Origin: Hirschia sp964342355
GTDB taxonomy: Bacteria > Pseudomonadota > Alphaproteobacteria > Caulobacterales > Hyphomonadaceae
Assembly (NCBI GenBank): GCA_964342355.1
Contig: CAYFFG010000016.1
Span: forward strand, 17,392 to 81,391
Reading direction: 5' to 3'
Length of the DNA: 64,000 bases
The notes beneath the pieces are model-generated. The model had not been told where the DNA came from. It did no database searches and was given only the letters and a program-made list of their open reading frames with translations. A program made the translations under genes and the position numbers. Below, in pieces: positions 51,390 through 58,802 of the stretch (position 1 is the first letter of the stretch; every line of letters starts with the position of its first letter).

Positions 51390-51495
51390 TGTTTTTATCC
51401 TCCCCAAAAACAGGACGTCGTGACTGTAAACGTCGACGCGATACTATTGCGAAGTTGAACCGTTGCAACAGCAAATTCGACGTTTGGGTATTTTG

Positions 51496-52104
51496 TTATA
51501 ATTCGTCTTGGATTTCGATTTCCGCCCCGTCAGGCAGGTTGCGCACCTGAGCGGCCAATTCCGCATAAAACCCGATGAGTTCAGTGAGCGGCACGGCGAT
51601 AAGGTTGTCAGATGATCTGGCGCCGCCGCCAATAAAGGGCAGGCGCGGCAATAAGCGGTATCCAACCGGAAGCGCTCCGTTTTCTCGTTCCCACTCTTTC
51701 AAGCATGACCAACCTGTCAGCTGTTCGAAATGATCCAGCACGCGCTTGGCCCAGCCTTCAATATCTTCGCCGATGCGCATAAATCGCCCGGTTTCCAGGT
51801 CCAGTTTCAATACGCCCTGATCAGACACACAGTAAGGATAACCAAAGATATCGACCGCAAAGGCGTGGGAAACGCCTTTTGTTTTTGGGTATTTGCGCGC
51901 CCAATTGGCGATTTCGGGATGGTCAAGGCCCGGCTCGTGTGCTGCGCTGTGAGAAGCAAACACCCATAAAGCCTTGTCGAAGGCGTAATACCCGTTTCGA
52001 GTCGTTAGAAGCGTTTTAAGACCTTTATCTTCAACGGGAGGCGATATGTTGATGTCACCAATCGCGGGCGATGCGTTGACTAGCAGGTCCGCCAGTGCGC
52101 TCAC
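51496..52104 (-). CDS. SUKH (SMI1/KNR4)-like protein coupled to purQ
   Basis: 202-residue protein resembling bacterial SMI1/KNR4 (SUKH) family members. It shows GYYAFDKALWVFASHSA, HAFAVDIFGYPYCVSD, IEGWAKRVLDHFEQLTGW and LPRLPFIGGG in that order. No signal peptide. SUKH proteins often act as immunity proteins to polymorphic toxins, but no toxin gene is nearby. The GTG start overlaps the purQ stop in GTGA, so it is translated with the purine genes. Family call is from pattern only. Confidence 0.62.
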   Translation of the reverse strand: MSALADLLVNASPAIGDINISPPVEDKGLKTLLTTRNGYYAFDKALWVFASHSAAHEPGLDHPEIANWARKYPKTKGVSHAFAVDIFGYPYCVSDQGVLKLDLETGRFMRIGEDIEGWAKRVLDHFEQLTGWSCLKEWERENGALPVGYRLLPRLPFIGGGARSSDNLIAVPLTELIGFYAELAAQVRNLPDGAEIEIQDEL

Positions 52105-52781
52105 GACGCAAATGCGATACAGCTTGCGATACTTTCAAACAGTGGCGTGCCGTCCGTGCCGCCATGCTCTTTGTCTACGGCGCGCTCCGGGTGAGGCATC
52201 ATGCCAAGCACACGTTTGTTTTCTGATAGGACACCAGCGATATCGCGTTGAGAACCGTTCGGGTTTTCGCCAGCCGCATAGCGAAACGCCACGCGATCTT
52301 CGCCTTCAAGCCGGTCAAGCGTTGCCTCATCGGCGAAATAATTGCCGTCATGGTGGGCGACAGGGACGATAATTTCAGATCGACCCGCATAAGCGCGCGT
52401 GAAATCACAAGCCCCATTCGCAATGGTCAGCTTTTGTGGACGACAGACAAAGTGCAGATTGGCGTTTCTCATTAAAGCGCCAGGCAATAGTCCTGTTTCC
52501 GTCAGGACCTGAAATCCATTGCAAACTCCCAGCACATAGCCGCCGCGGTCCGCATGGGCTTTGAGCGACGACACGATAGGGGAGTTGGCCGCCATTGCAC
52601 CGCAACGTAGATAGTCGCCGTAGGAAAAGCCGCCCGGCACCATGACCAGATCAACACCCTGAGGCAGTTCTGCGTCTTTGTGCCAGACCATCGCCGGGTC
52701 ATCACCTGTGACTTTCTTCAGCGCGGTTTGCGCATCACGGTCACAATTGGAGCCAGGAAAAACAATGACGGCAGACTTCAT
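52101..52781 (-). CDS. purQ: Phosphoribosylformylglycinamidine synthase subunit PurQ
   Basis: Class I glutamine amidotransferase subunit of FGAM synthase, 226 residues. It starts MKSAVIVFPGSNCDRDAQTA. The nucleophile Cys is in GVCNGFQVLTE; the His and Glu are in MMPHPERA. Supplies ammonia to PurL. The SUKH-like gene overlaps its stop by 4 bp. purS is about 600 bp upstream, separated by two entericidin genes on the other strand. Confidence 0.97.
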   Translation of the reverse strand: MKSAVIVFPGSNCDRDAQTALKKVTGDDPAMVWHKDAELPQGVDLVMVPGGFSYGDYLRCGAMAANSPIVSSLKAHADRGGYVLGVCNGFQVLTETGLLPGALMRNANLHFVCRPQKLTIANGACDFTRAYAGRSEIIVPVAHHDGNYFADEATLDRLEGEDRVAFRYAAGENPNGSQRDIAGVLSENKRVLGMMPHPERAVDKEHGGTDGTPLFESIASCIAFAS

Positions 52782-53021
52782 ATCGACATGTCCAAGTTGA
52801 GCGTAAATTGCCTTGTGGAAACACAAGCGACTGCGGAACCAAATCACGCATCGCTCACTTTATTGAGTATGACACACTTTCGATCAATGCTGTTTGCAAG
52901 CTTTATTTGATTAAACGCTGGTCCAACCCAAATCAAATGGTGGCGGTTAGCCTAAAACGCTTTCTTCTTAAGTGATTTAGGCCCATATAGCGCATATTAG
53001 AGCCATGAACTGGAGACGAAG

Positions 53022-53159
53022 ATGAAACCGGTAAAGCTTATTGTGACTGCGGTTATGGGACTTTTGATGATCAGCGCTGCGGCATGCAACACGATTGCTG
53101 GCGTTGGCAAAGACATCACAGAAGGCGCGGAAACAGTCAAAAAAGAAATTGAAGACTAA
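53022..53159 (+). CDS. Entericidin A/B family lipoprotein, copy 1
   Basis: A 45-residue peptide, MKPVKLIVTAVMGLLM then ISAAACNTIAGVGKDI, of the entericidin family. It has a lipoprotein-type signal with Cys in AAAC, the family core CNTxxGxGKDI and a short acidic-basic helix. E. coli EcnA/EcnB are small cell-envelope lipoproteins with antidote and toxin roles; here the role is unknown. GGAGA precedes the ATG. First of a tandem pair between purQ and purS, on the opposite strand. Confidence 0.85.
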   Translation: MKPVKLIVTAVMGLLMISAAACNTIAGVGKDITEGAETVKKEIED

Positions 53160-53193
53160 GGCTTTCAGCCGCTTTCACAGTGTGGGGAATGAC

Positions 53194-53361
53194 ATGAAAA
53201 AGCTTATTTTGGCGTCGCTTGCTGCGGTCACTGTGTTCGCCTTGGCTGGCTGTAATACGGCAAAAGGCGTTGGCAAGGACATCCAGGCTGGCGGACGCGT
53301 GCTGGAAAATGCAGCGGATGACGTGCAGGAATCTATCAAGAAAGATAAAAAGGCCGACTAG
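53194..53361 (+). CDS. Entericidin A/B family lipoprotein, copy 2
   Basis: A 55-residue entericidin beginning MKKLILASLAAVTVFALAGC, with a perfect LAGC lipobox and the core CNTAKGVGKDIQAGG, followed by a charged helix. It starts 34 bp after copy 1 with its own GGGGA site, so the two are probably co-expressed. The copies differ clearly outside the core, so the duplication is not recent. Confidence 0.88.
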   Translation: MKKLILASLAAVTVFALAGCNTAKGVGKDIQAGGRVLENAADDVQESIKKDKKAD

Positions 53362-53375
53362 TCAGTCGGCCTCTT
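53352..53375 (+). terminator. Hairpin at the end of the entericidin pair
   Basis: GGCCGACT and AGTCGGCC with a 4-nt loop, overlapping the stop codon and followed by the weak T-rich CTCTTCC. Probably the transcript end. Confidence 0.6.
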
Positions 53376-53398
53376 CCACTTCCTAAAACGCAATAGCT

Positions 53399-53641
53399 TT
53401 AAGCCAGTTCGAACTCATATTTCTCGATCACGGTGTTGGCGAGAAGCTGTTCGCACATGTCTTTTACGCGGGCTTCGGCTTGCGCTTTGTCCAGACCGTC
53501 CTCGATCTCAAGGTCAATCGTCTTGCCAACGCGCACAGCTGCGACTTCTGAATATCCCATACGCGCAAGGGTGTCGGCGACTGCCTTGCCTTGAGGGTCT
53601 AACACACCGTTTTTCAGGCTGACGTGTACGCGCACGATCAT
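53399..53641 (-). CDS. purS: Phosphoribosylformylglycinamidine synthase subunit PurS
   Basis: Small bridging subunit of FGAM synthase, 80 residues, starting MIVRVHVSLKNGVLDPQGKA and with the family's EIEDGLDKAQAEARVKDMCE part. Its ATG overlaps the purC stop by one base, so the two are translationally coupled. Confidence 0.96.
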   Translation of the reverse strand: MIVRVHVSLKNGVLDPQGKAVADTLARMGYSEVAAVRVGKTIDLEIEDGLDKAQAEARVKDMCEQLLANTVIEKYEFELA

Positions 53642-54408
53642 TACTTGTCTCCTGTAATGGATACGACTTCCGCGCCGGACCCGTTTTCCTTGATCAGACC
53701 CAGACGGCGCGCCACTTCGGCATATGCATCTGTCACACCGCCCATGTCGCGGCGGAAGCGGTCTTTGTCGAGTTTCTCGTTAGTTTCAGCATCCCACAGA
53801 CGACATGAGTCGGGGCTGATTTCGTCAGCCAAGATCGTACGCACCGTATCACGCTCAAACAGGCGGCCATATTCAACCTTAAAGTCGATCAGGCGAATGC
53901 CGATCGCAGCGAACATGCCGGCCAGGAAGTCGTTGACGCGCAGTGTGAGTGAAATCATGTCGTCCACTTCCTGCGGGCTTGCCCAGTTAAACGCGCCGAT
54001 GTGTTCTTCAGACACCATCGGGTCGCCCAACTCGTCTTTTTTGTAATAAAATTCGATAATGGAGCGAGGCAGCTGTGTGCCTTCTTCAAGGCCCAGGCGT
54101 TTGGAAATTGAACCAGCGGCGACATTGCGGCACACCACCTCGAGCGGAATGATCTCACACTGTTTTATCAATTGCTCACGCATGTTGATGCGCTTAAGAA
54201 AGTGGTTCGGCACGCCAATACCGCCAAGGCGGGTGAAGACCAGCTCGGAAATACGGTTGTTCAAAACGCCTTTGCCATCCAGCACAGCACGCTTTTCTGC
54301 GTTAAACGCTGTTGCGTCGTCCTTAAAGTATTGAATAAGCGTGCCAGGTTCAGGTCCTTCATACAGGATCTTTGCCTTACCTTCATATATCTTTCGGCCA
54401 CGGGCCAT
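53641..54408 (-). CDS. purC: SAICAR synthase
   Basis: Phosphoribosylaminoimidazole-succinocarboxamide synthase; joins CAIR and aspartate with ATP in purine synthesis. 255 residues. It has the GRKIYEGKAKILYEG start, the DDATAFNAEKR ATP-site segment, IIPLEVVCRNVAAGS and LIDFKVEYGR near the C-terminus. First gene of the purC-purS pair. Confidence 0.97.
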   Translation of the reverse strand: MARGRKIYEGKAKILYEGPEPGTLIQYFKDDATAFNAEKRAVLDGKGVLNNRISELVFTRLGGIGVPNHFLKRINMREQLIKQCEIIPLEVVCRNVAAGSISKRLGLEEGTQLPRSIIEFYYKKDELGDPMVSEEHIGAFNWASPQEVDDMISLTLRVNDFLAGMFAAIGIRLIDFKVEYGRLFERDTVRTILADEISPDSCRLWDAETNEKLDKDRFRRDMGGVTDAYAEVARRLGLIKENGSGAEVVSITGDK

Positions 54409-54621
54409 GACGTCTTGCTCCTGAAGTATGCCGCTGATCAGGCGGACGGGGCGTTGCGAGCGCGATGGACTAGTATCAACTCTTCGCCGAGTCGATGACT
54501 ATATCACGCATTTTACACCGGAATCGAAGTCCTGAGACAAAAAACCTGCTTTTCGGATGTGACACCCGGCGTTATCAATGCGCACAATGAAGACAATGCG
54601 TGGACCTATGGAGAGTGCGCT

Positions 54622-54948
54622 ATGACAACATTCGACAAGCGTGAAGAGGCATTTGAAGCCAAATTCGCTCATGATGAAAGCATGCGATTCAAAGCGACCG
54701 CGCGACGCAACAAATTGTTGGGCCTCTGGGCGGCTGATCTTATGGGCCTTTCCGGCGCTGACGCTGACGCGTATGCGAAAGAAGTCATCAAAGCAGATTT
54801 TGAAGAAGTCGGCGAAGAAGACGTGTTCCGCAAAGTGCGCCAGGATTTTGATGCAAAAGGCGTTGAGCGTTCAGACCACCAGATCGTCAAACAGATGCAG
54901 GAACTTATGATCGTGGCAAAAGAGCAGATCGCGAACGAAGCCGAGTAA
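54622..54948 (+). CDS. F1F0-ATPase inhibitor zeta subunit (DUF1476)
   Basis: 108-residue homologue of the alphaproteobacterial zeta subunit, which blocks ATP hydrolysis by F1. The N-terminal inhibitory helix TFDKREEAFEAKFAHDE is intact. It is followed by the helical bundle with NKLLGLWAADLMG and AYAKEVIKADFEEVGEEDVF. GGAGAG lies before the ATG. A shared terminator separates it from a thioredoxin gene on the other strand; a divergent paralogue lies 840 bp downstream. Confidence 0.93.
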   Translation: MTTFDKREEAFEAKFAHDESMRFKATARRNKLLGLWAADLMGLSGADADAYAKEVIKADFEEVGEEDVFRKVRQDFDAKGVERSDHQIVKQMQELMIVAKEQIANEAE

Positions 54949-54974
54949 AGCATCACTGCACAATCAGAATAAGA

Positions 54975-55018
54975 AAAACCCCGGAGCTGTAAGTGCGGTT
55001 CCGGGGTTTCTTTATTTT
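54975..55018. terminator. Bidirectional terminator between the zeta and thioredoxin-like genes
   Basis: AACCCCGGA and TCCGGGGTT stem with a 14-nt interior, A-rich on the left and TTTCTTTATTTTT on the right. It works for both convergent genes. Confidence 0.9.
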
Positions 55019-55033
55019 TCCGGGGAGGAAAAC

Positions 55034-55456
55034 TTATGCCGATGGCGCAAGGTTTGCGACGATGTCTTCAACAGATGTTTTGGAGCCAAGCTTTTTGATC
55101 GCTTCGCCTGTTTGAGCGTCTACAACGATCACAACACCTGTTTTGATTTTGCCTTTCAAAGCGGTTTCAACGGCAGATTTGACGCCAGCGGCTTCAGCCT
55201 GCGCCCAGAAGTCAGCTTTGTCGCGCGCTGAATAGTCAAGTTTGACGAACTTCACGCCCTCAACGGATGCGTCTGCTTTCACTTCTTTGAGCTTGGGTTC
55301 AAGAACCTTACAGCTAGGGCACCAGTCAGCGTAGATCGTGACGGCTGTGCGGCTTGCGTGCTTTGCGTCTTCTGTGTGGGTTGCTGCTTCATCACCTGCG
55401 AAAGCTGGCGTCGCCATAGTTGCGGCGGCGATAGCGAAAAGTGCGTGTTTGATCAT
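55034..55456 (-). CDS. Secreted thioredoxin-family protein
   Basis: 140-residue thioredoxin-fold protein with a signal peptide ending ATPAFA. The active site is YADWCPSCKVLEPKL (CxxC). A probable periplasmic thiol-disulfide protein; electron donor and target are unknown. Lies between the zeta gene and its paralogue. Confidence 0.88.
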   Translation of the reverse strand: MIKHALFAIAAATMATPAFAGDEAATHTEDAKHASRTAVTIYADWCPSCKVLEPKLKEVKADASVEGVKFVKLDYSARDKADFWAQAEAAGVKSAVETALKGKIKTGVVIVVDAQTGEAIKKLGSKTSVEDIVANLAPSA

Positions 55457-55786
55457 ATTCTGTTTCCTCGGCGTGCAAAAAGGGGCGTGCGGGGCAGGCG
55501 GTGAAAAAAAGCGTATCGTCCCGCCTCAAGTTCGACGCTACAGGCCAGCAGGTGCGGTTTCATTGCAATTTGCCCTGACGCGCTGTCAAAACTGTGTGAG
55601 TTTGGGACGGTTCCTAAACATTCAGCCCCGATTGGTTAACCTGTTGCGACTGAAAACCCTCCGAAATTAGTTTCAGGGTGAACGTGGTCGAAAATGTTTT
55701 GTGAGACATTGAAATCACAAGAGGCGCGGCGATGCGCTCAGGTAATTAAGTGGCCTAAAAATATCACTGATCGGGAGGAACACTCT
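55457..55786. other. Intergenic region before the zeta-like gene
   Basis: 330 bp between divergent genes. It holds no credible gene. There is a 6-bp hairpin CTGAAA/TTTCAG (55650-55676) with competing ACCCT/AGGGT pairing. I see no convincing promoter. Confidence 0.5.
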
Positions 55787-56098
55787 ATGAAGCTTTTGAA
55801 GGCGCGCGCACGAGCAGAAGAAGCCGTTCACGCAAACCGGACCACGAATGAATTTTTGGCGCAAGCAGCTGGCCTAAAAGCCCTTGGCGAATGGGCGGCA
55901 AAAGAGATGATGGGCGAGGGCGCCCCCGGTGTAGCGGCTTATGCCGAAGCGCTGGTTCGTTCAAAAGTAGCCGGATCAGACGCATTTAAATCTGTATGCG
56001 ATGATCTGCGTCTGGCAGGCAACGATCAGCCGACAAGAGCAATAAGAACACGGTTTGAGCAATATTTAGATCAGGCGCGAAGCGCCAATACCGCTTAA
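55787..56098 (+). CDS. Divergent zeta-subunit (DUF1476) paralogue
   Basis: 103-residue protein alignable with the zeta subunit encoded nearby. KALGEWAAKEMMGEG corresponds to KLLGLWAADLMGLSG, and AAYAEALVRSKVAGSDAFKSV to the AYAKEVIKADFEEVGEEDVF segment. The N-terminal inhibitory motif is changed (RARAEEAVHANRT), losing the FxxKxxHDE pattern. It may have lost ATPase inhibition or bind something else. GGGAGGAA precedes the ATG. Annotation as a paralogue is from visual alignment. Confidence 0.75.
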   Translation: MKLLKARARAEEAVHANRTTNEFLAQAAGLKALGEWAAKEMMGEGAPGVAAYAEALVRSKVAGSDAFKSVCDDLRLAGNDQPTRAIRTRFEQYLDQARSANTA

Positions 56099-56182
56099 GC
56101 CATATCAAGATCGCGCGCGTAGGCGGGACGGTCCCCCCCCCACGCACTCACCCTCGCAGTTTCGTCTGCGCGTGCGAACCAC

Positions 56183-56368
56183 TTACTCTTTAGATGCAAA
56201 TTGCTGGGCTGGCTCTTCACAGACGAAGCCTTCAGCATCTGAAGCATCAACGCATTCATTCTGTTCAGAAAGAGAAGCTTCAACTGTGTTGTCAGGCGTA
56301 TCGCACACCATGACAGCGCCTGCAGTCACGGCTGCAACACCTGCAATAGCGGAAAGTCTCAACTTCAT
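56183..56368 (-). CDS. Small secreted cysteine-containing protein
   Basis: 61-residue protein with an N-terminal signal-like stretch (LRLSAIAGVAAVTAGAVMVC) and an acidic remainder with two further cysteines (NECVD, FVCEE). Not recognised. The ribosome site is weak. Just beyond its stop lies a run of nine C (56133-56141). Confidence 0.5.
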   Translation of the reverse strand: MKLRLSAIAGVAAVTAGAVMVCDTPDNTVEASLSEQNECVDASDAEGFVCEEPAQQFASKE

Positions 56369-56485
56369 GATCGCTTCGCACTCACTCTACTAACGCAACA
56401 AACTACCACCCATTAAAAAGTGGTAAACTTGGATTGTCTAGCATGTGAGCGCCAAGGACAAGTGAATTTTACACGACAAATTTGA

Positions 56486-57796
56486 TCAGACTTCGCCAAA
56501 TACGCGATTAAACACGTGATCTACGTTCTTTAAGTGGTATTCCATGTCAAACAAGCTTTCGAGCTTGTCGTCTGACAGGCGTGAGGACACATCTTCATCC
56601 GCTTTCAGGTAATTGAGGAAATCACCTTCCTGCCGGTTGCGGTCATCCCACACTTTCATCGCATTACGTTGCACCAAACGATAGCTGTCTTCGCGCGATG
56701 CGCCAGCTTCCACAAGCGCGAGTAAAACGCGCTGTGAATTGTGCAGGCCACCCAGACGGTTGAGGTTGGCCAGCATGTTCTCCGGGTAAACAACCAGGTT
56801 TTCAATCACGCCAGCCAGACGGTGCAGTGCAAAGTCCAGGTGAATTGTCGCGTCAGGACCAATACCGCGCTCTACAGAAGAGTGGGAAATATCACGCTCA
56901 TGCCACAGCGCCACATTCTCCATGGCGGGCGTCACAGCTGAACGCACAAGGCGGGCAAGGCCGGTCAGGTTTTCGGTCAGCACCGGGTTACGTTTGTGCG
57001 GCATGGCGGAAGAGCCTTTTTGGCCAGCAGAGAAATATTCCTCAGCTTCCAGAACTTCCGTGCGCTGTAAGTGACGGATCTCAACAGCAATGTTCTCGAT
57101 CACGGATGCGACAACGCCCAATGCTGCAAAGAACGCCGCGTGACGGTCACGCGGGATGACCTGCGTAGACACAGGCTCGGGCGCCATGCCGAGACGCTCT
57201 GCGACCATTTCCTCAATGCGTGGATCAATGTTGGCGAATGTGCCGACTGCGCCGGAAATCGCACAGGTGGAGATTTCTTTTTTCGCTGTTTCCAGACGCT
57301 CGCGGCAGCGTATCATTTGTGCGTAGTAACCGGCCAGCTTGAGGCCAAACGTCGTTGGCTCTGCATGGATACCGTGGCTGCGTCCGATGGTGACCGTGCG
57401 CTTGTGTTCAAAGGCGCGTGTCTTTAACGCGGCTAGGACGCGATCAGTTGCAGTGAGGAGCAGGTCAGCGGCCCGCGATAATTGCACAGCAAGACATGTG
57501 TCCAGGACGTCTGACGATGTCATGCCCTTGTGCAGGAAGCGGGCTTCTTCACCGACGTGTTCAGCCACAGAGGTCAGGAATGCGATGACGTCGTGTTTGA
57601 CTTCGCGTTCGATTTCATCAACCCGGTCCACGTCAAATGCGCCGCGTTCGCGAACAGCTTTTGCTGCATCCGCTGGGATAACCCCCAGTTCAGCCATAGC
57701 CTCCGCTGCAAGTGTTTCAATCTCCAGCCACACGCCGTAACGCGCTTCAGGTGTCCAGATGGCGGTCATTTCAGGGCGGGCATAGCGGGGAATCAT
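56486..57796 (-). CDS. purB: Adenylosuccinate lyase
   Basis: Fumarase-superfamily lyase used twice in purine synthesis (SAICAR to AICAR and adenylosuccinate to AMP). 436 residues. It has HKGMTSSDVLDTCLA, RSHGIHAEPTTFGLK and the signature loop SSAMPHKRNPVLTENL. The start is the ATG after AGGAG; an upstream TTG would add seven residues. Separated from purC by 2 kb of mixed genes. Confidence 0.97.
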   Translation of the reverse strand: MIPRYARPEMTAIWTPEARYGVWLEIETLAAEAMAELGVIPADAAKAVRERGAFDVDRVDEIEREVKHDVIAFLTSVAEHVGEEARFLHKGMTSSDVLDTCLAVQLSRAADLLLTATDRVLAALKTRAFEHKRTVTIGRSHGIHAEPTTFGLKLAGYYAQMIRCRERLETAKKEISTCAISGAVGTFANIDPRIEEMVAERLGMAPEPVSTQVIPRDRHAAFFAALGVVASVIENIAVEIRHLQRTEVLEAEEYFSAGQKGSSAMPHKRNPVLTENLTGLARLVRSAVTPAMENVALWHERDISHSSVERGIGPDATIHLDFALHRLAGVIENLVVYPENMLANLNRLGGLHNSQRVLLALVEAGASREDSYRLVQRNAMKVWDDRNRQEGDFLNYLKADEDVSSRLSDDKLESLFDMEYHLKNVDHVFNRVFGEV

Positions 57797-58017
57797 TGCG
57801 GATATTGCTCCTGGCAATTTAAAAGGTCGGAGTGTTCAGGGCTGTTAACTCGTAATCCATTGCGAAGATCAAGTGCGAAACGCGGGCGGATTGTCGCAAA
57901 AGTGAAAAATTAAGGGTGTGATGCGCCTGGCGCGCACCCTTGAAGCGCCGATAACCGCGAGAATTAACAGCGTCATTCCGTCAGTAAGTCATCTCCATCA
58001 GCAAAGGGATGATCCTA

Positions 58018-58782
58018 ATGACCTGTCTTAAAAACAAAACTGCAATAATTACCGGCGCCAGTTCGGGAATTGGTAATGCAACCGCCAGACTTTTCGCGCG
58101 ACAAGGCGCAAACATTGTCGCCACAGCACGTTCCGACGACAAACTCAAAGCACTCGTTAGCGACATTGAAAGCGAAGGCGGTCGCGCAATCTACGTTGCT
58201 GGCGACATAACGGATCCAGACCTTCATACGGAAGTCGCGCAGCAAGCAAAAAAGGCTTTCGGACACATCAACATCGCCATGAACAATGCCGGTGATCTTG
58301 GCGAAATGGGAAGTTGTGAAAGTATCTCTTATGAGGGGTGGAAGCGCACGCTCGATGTGAATCTAACCGGCGCTTTCCTTGGAGCTCAAACCCAGATCAA
58401 AGCGATGAGCGAGGGTGAGGGCGGAGCGATAACATTCACATCCACCTTTGTTGGGCACACGCTCGGATTTCCCGGAATGGCGGCTTATGGGGCGGCCAAG
58501 GTAGGTGTTATTGGCCTGATGCGCTGTATTGCGGTTGAGCAGGCGGAAAATAATATCCGCAGCAACGCCATGTTAGTGGGTGGTGTGGATACGCCAATGG
58601 GCCAACAAGGCGCCGGATCGCCAGAAGGGTTGGAATTTGTCAAACAACTCCACGCCATGCGCCGCGTCGCACAGCCAGAGGAAATCGCGCAAACAGCGCT
58701 CTACTTGGCGTCCGACATGTCGTCTTTTGTAACTGGCGCCTGTGTGGCAGTTGATGGGGGCGTTACAATTACGCGAACCTAA
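58018..58782 (+). CDS. Short-chain dehydrogenase/reductase
   Basis: Classical SDR of 254 residues: TGASSGIG cofactor loop, NNAG, catalytic Ser in TFTSTF and YGAAK (Tyr-x3-Lys), and the C-terminal GACVAVDGGVTI. Substrate unknown. AAAGGGA precedes the ATG. The 220 bp upstream contain only promoter-size sequence shared with divergent purB. Confidence 0.9.
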   Translation: MTCLKNKTAIITGASSGIGNATARLFARQGANIVATARSDDKLKALVSDIESEGGRAIYVAGDITDPDLHTEVAQQAKKAFGHINIAMNNAGDLGEMGSCESISYEGWKRTLDVNLTGAFLGAQTQIKAMSEGEGGAITFTSTFVGHTLGFPGMAAYGAAKVGVIGLMRCIAVEQAENNIRSNAMLVGGVDTPMGQQGAGSPEGLEFVKQLHAMRRVAQPEEIAQTALYLASDMSSFVTGACVAVDGGVTITRT

Positions 58783-58787
58783 CGCCC
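58754..58787. terminator. Hairpin between the SDR and MFS genes
   Basis: GGGGGCGTTA and TAACGCCCCC form a 10-bp stem overlapping the SDR stop. Only AAATTT follows, so a weak terminator at best. Confidence 0.45.
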
Positions 58788-58802
58788 CCAAATTTCAAGA
58801 AA

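Noticed and set aside
55630..55645. GGTTAACC-type sequences here and near 1325 and 33230 as CtrA boxes
   Set aside because: Only half-sites are present, without the correctly spaced second TTAA.
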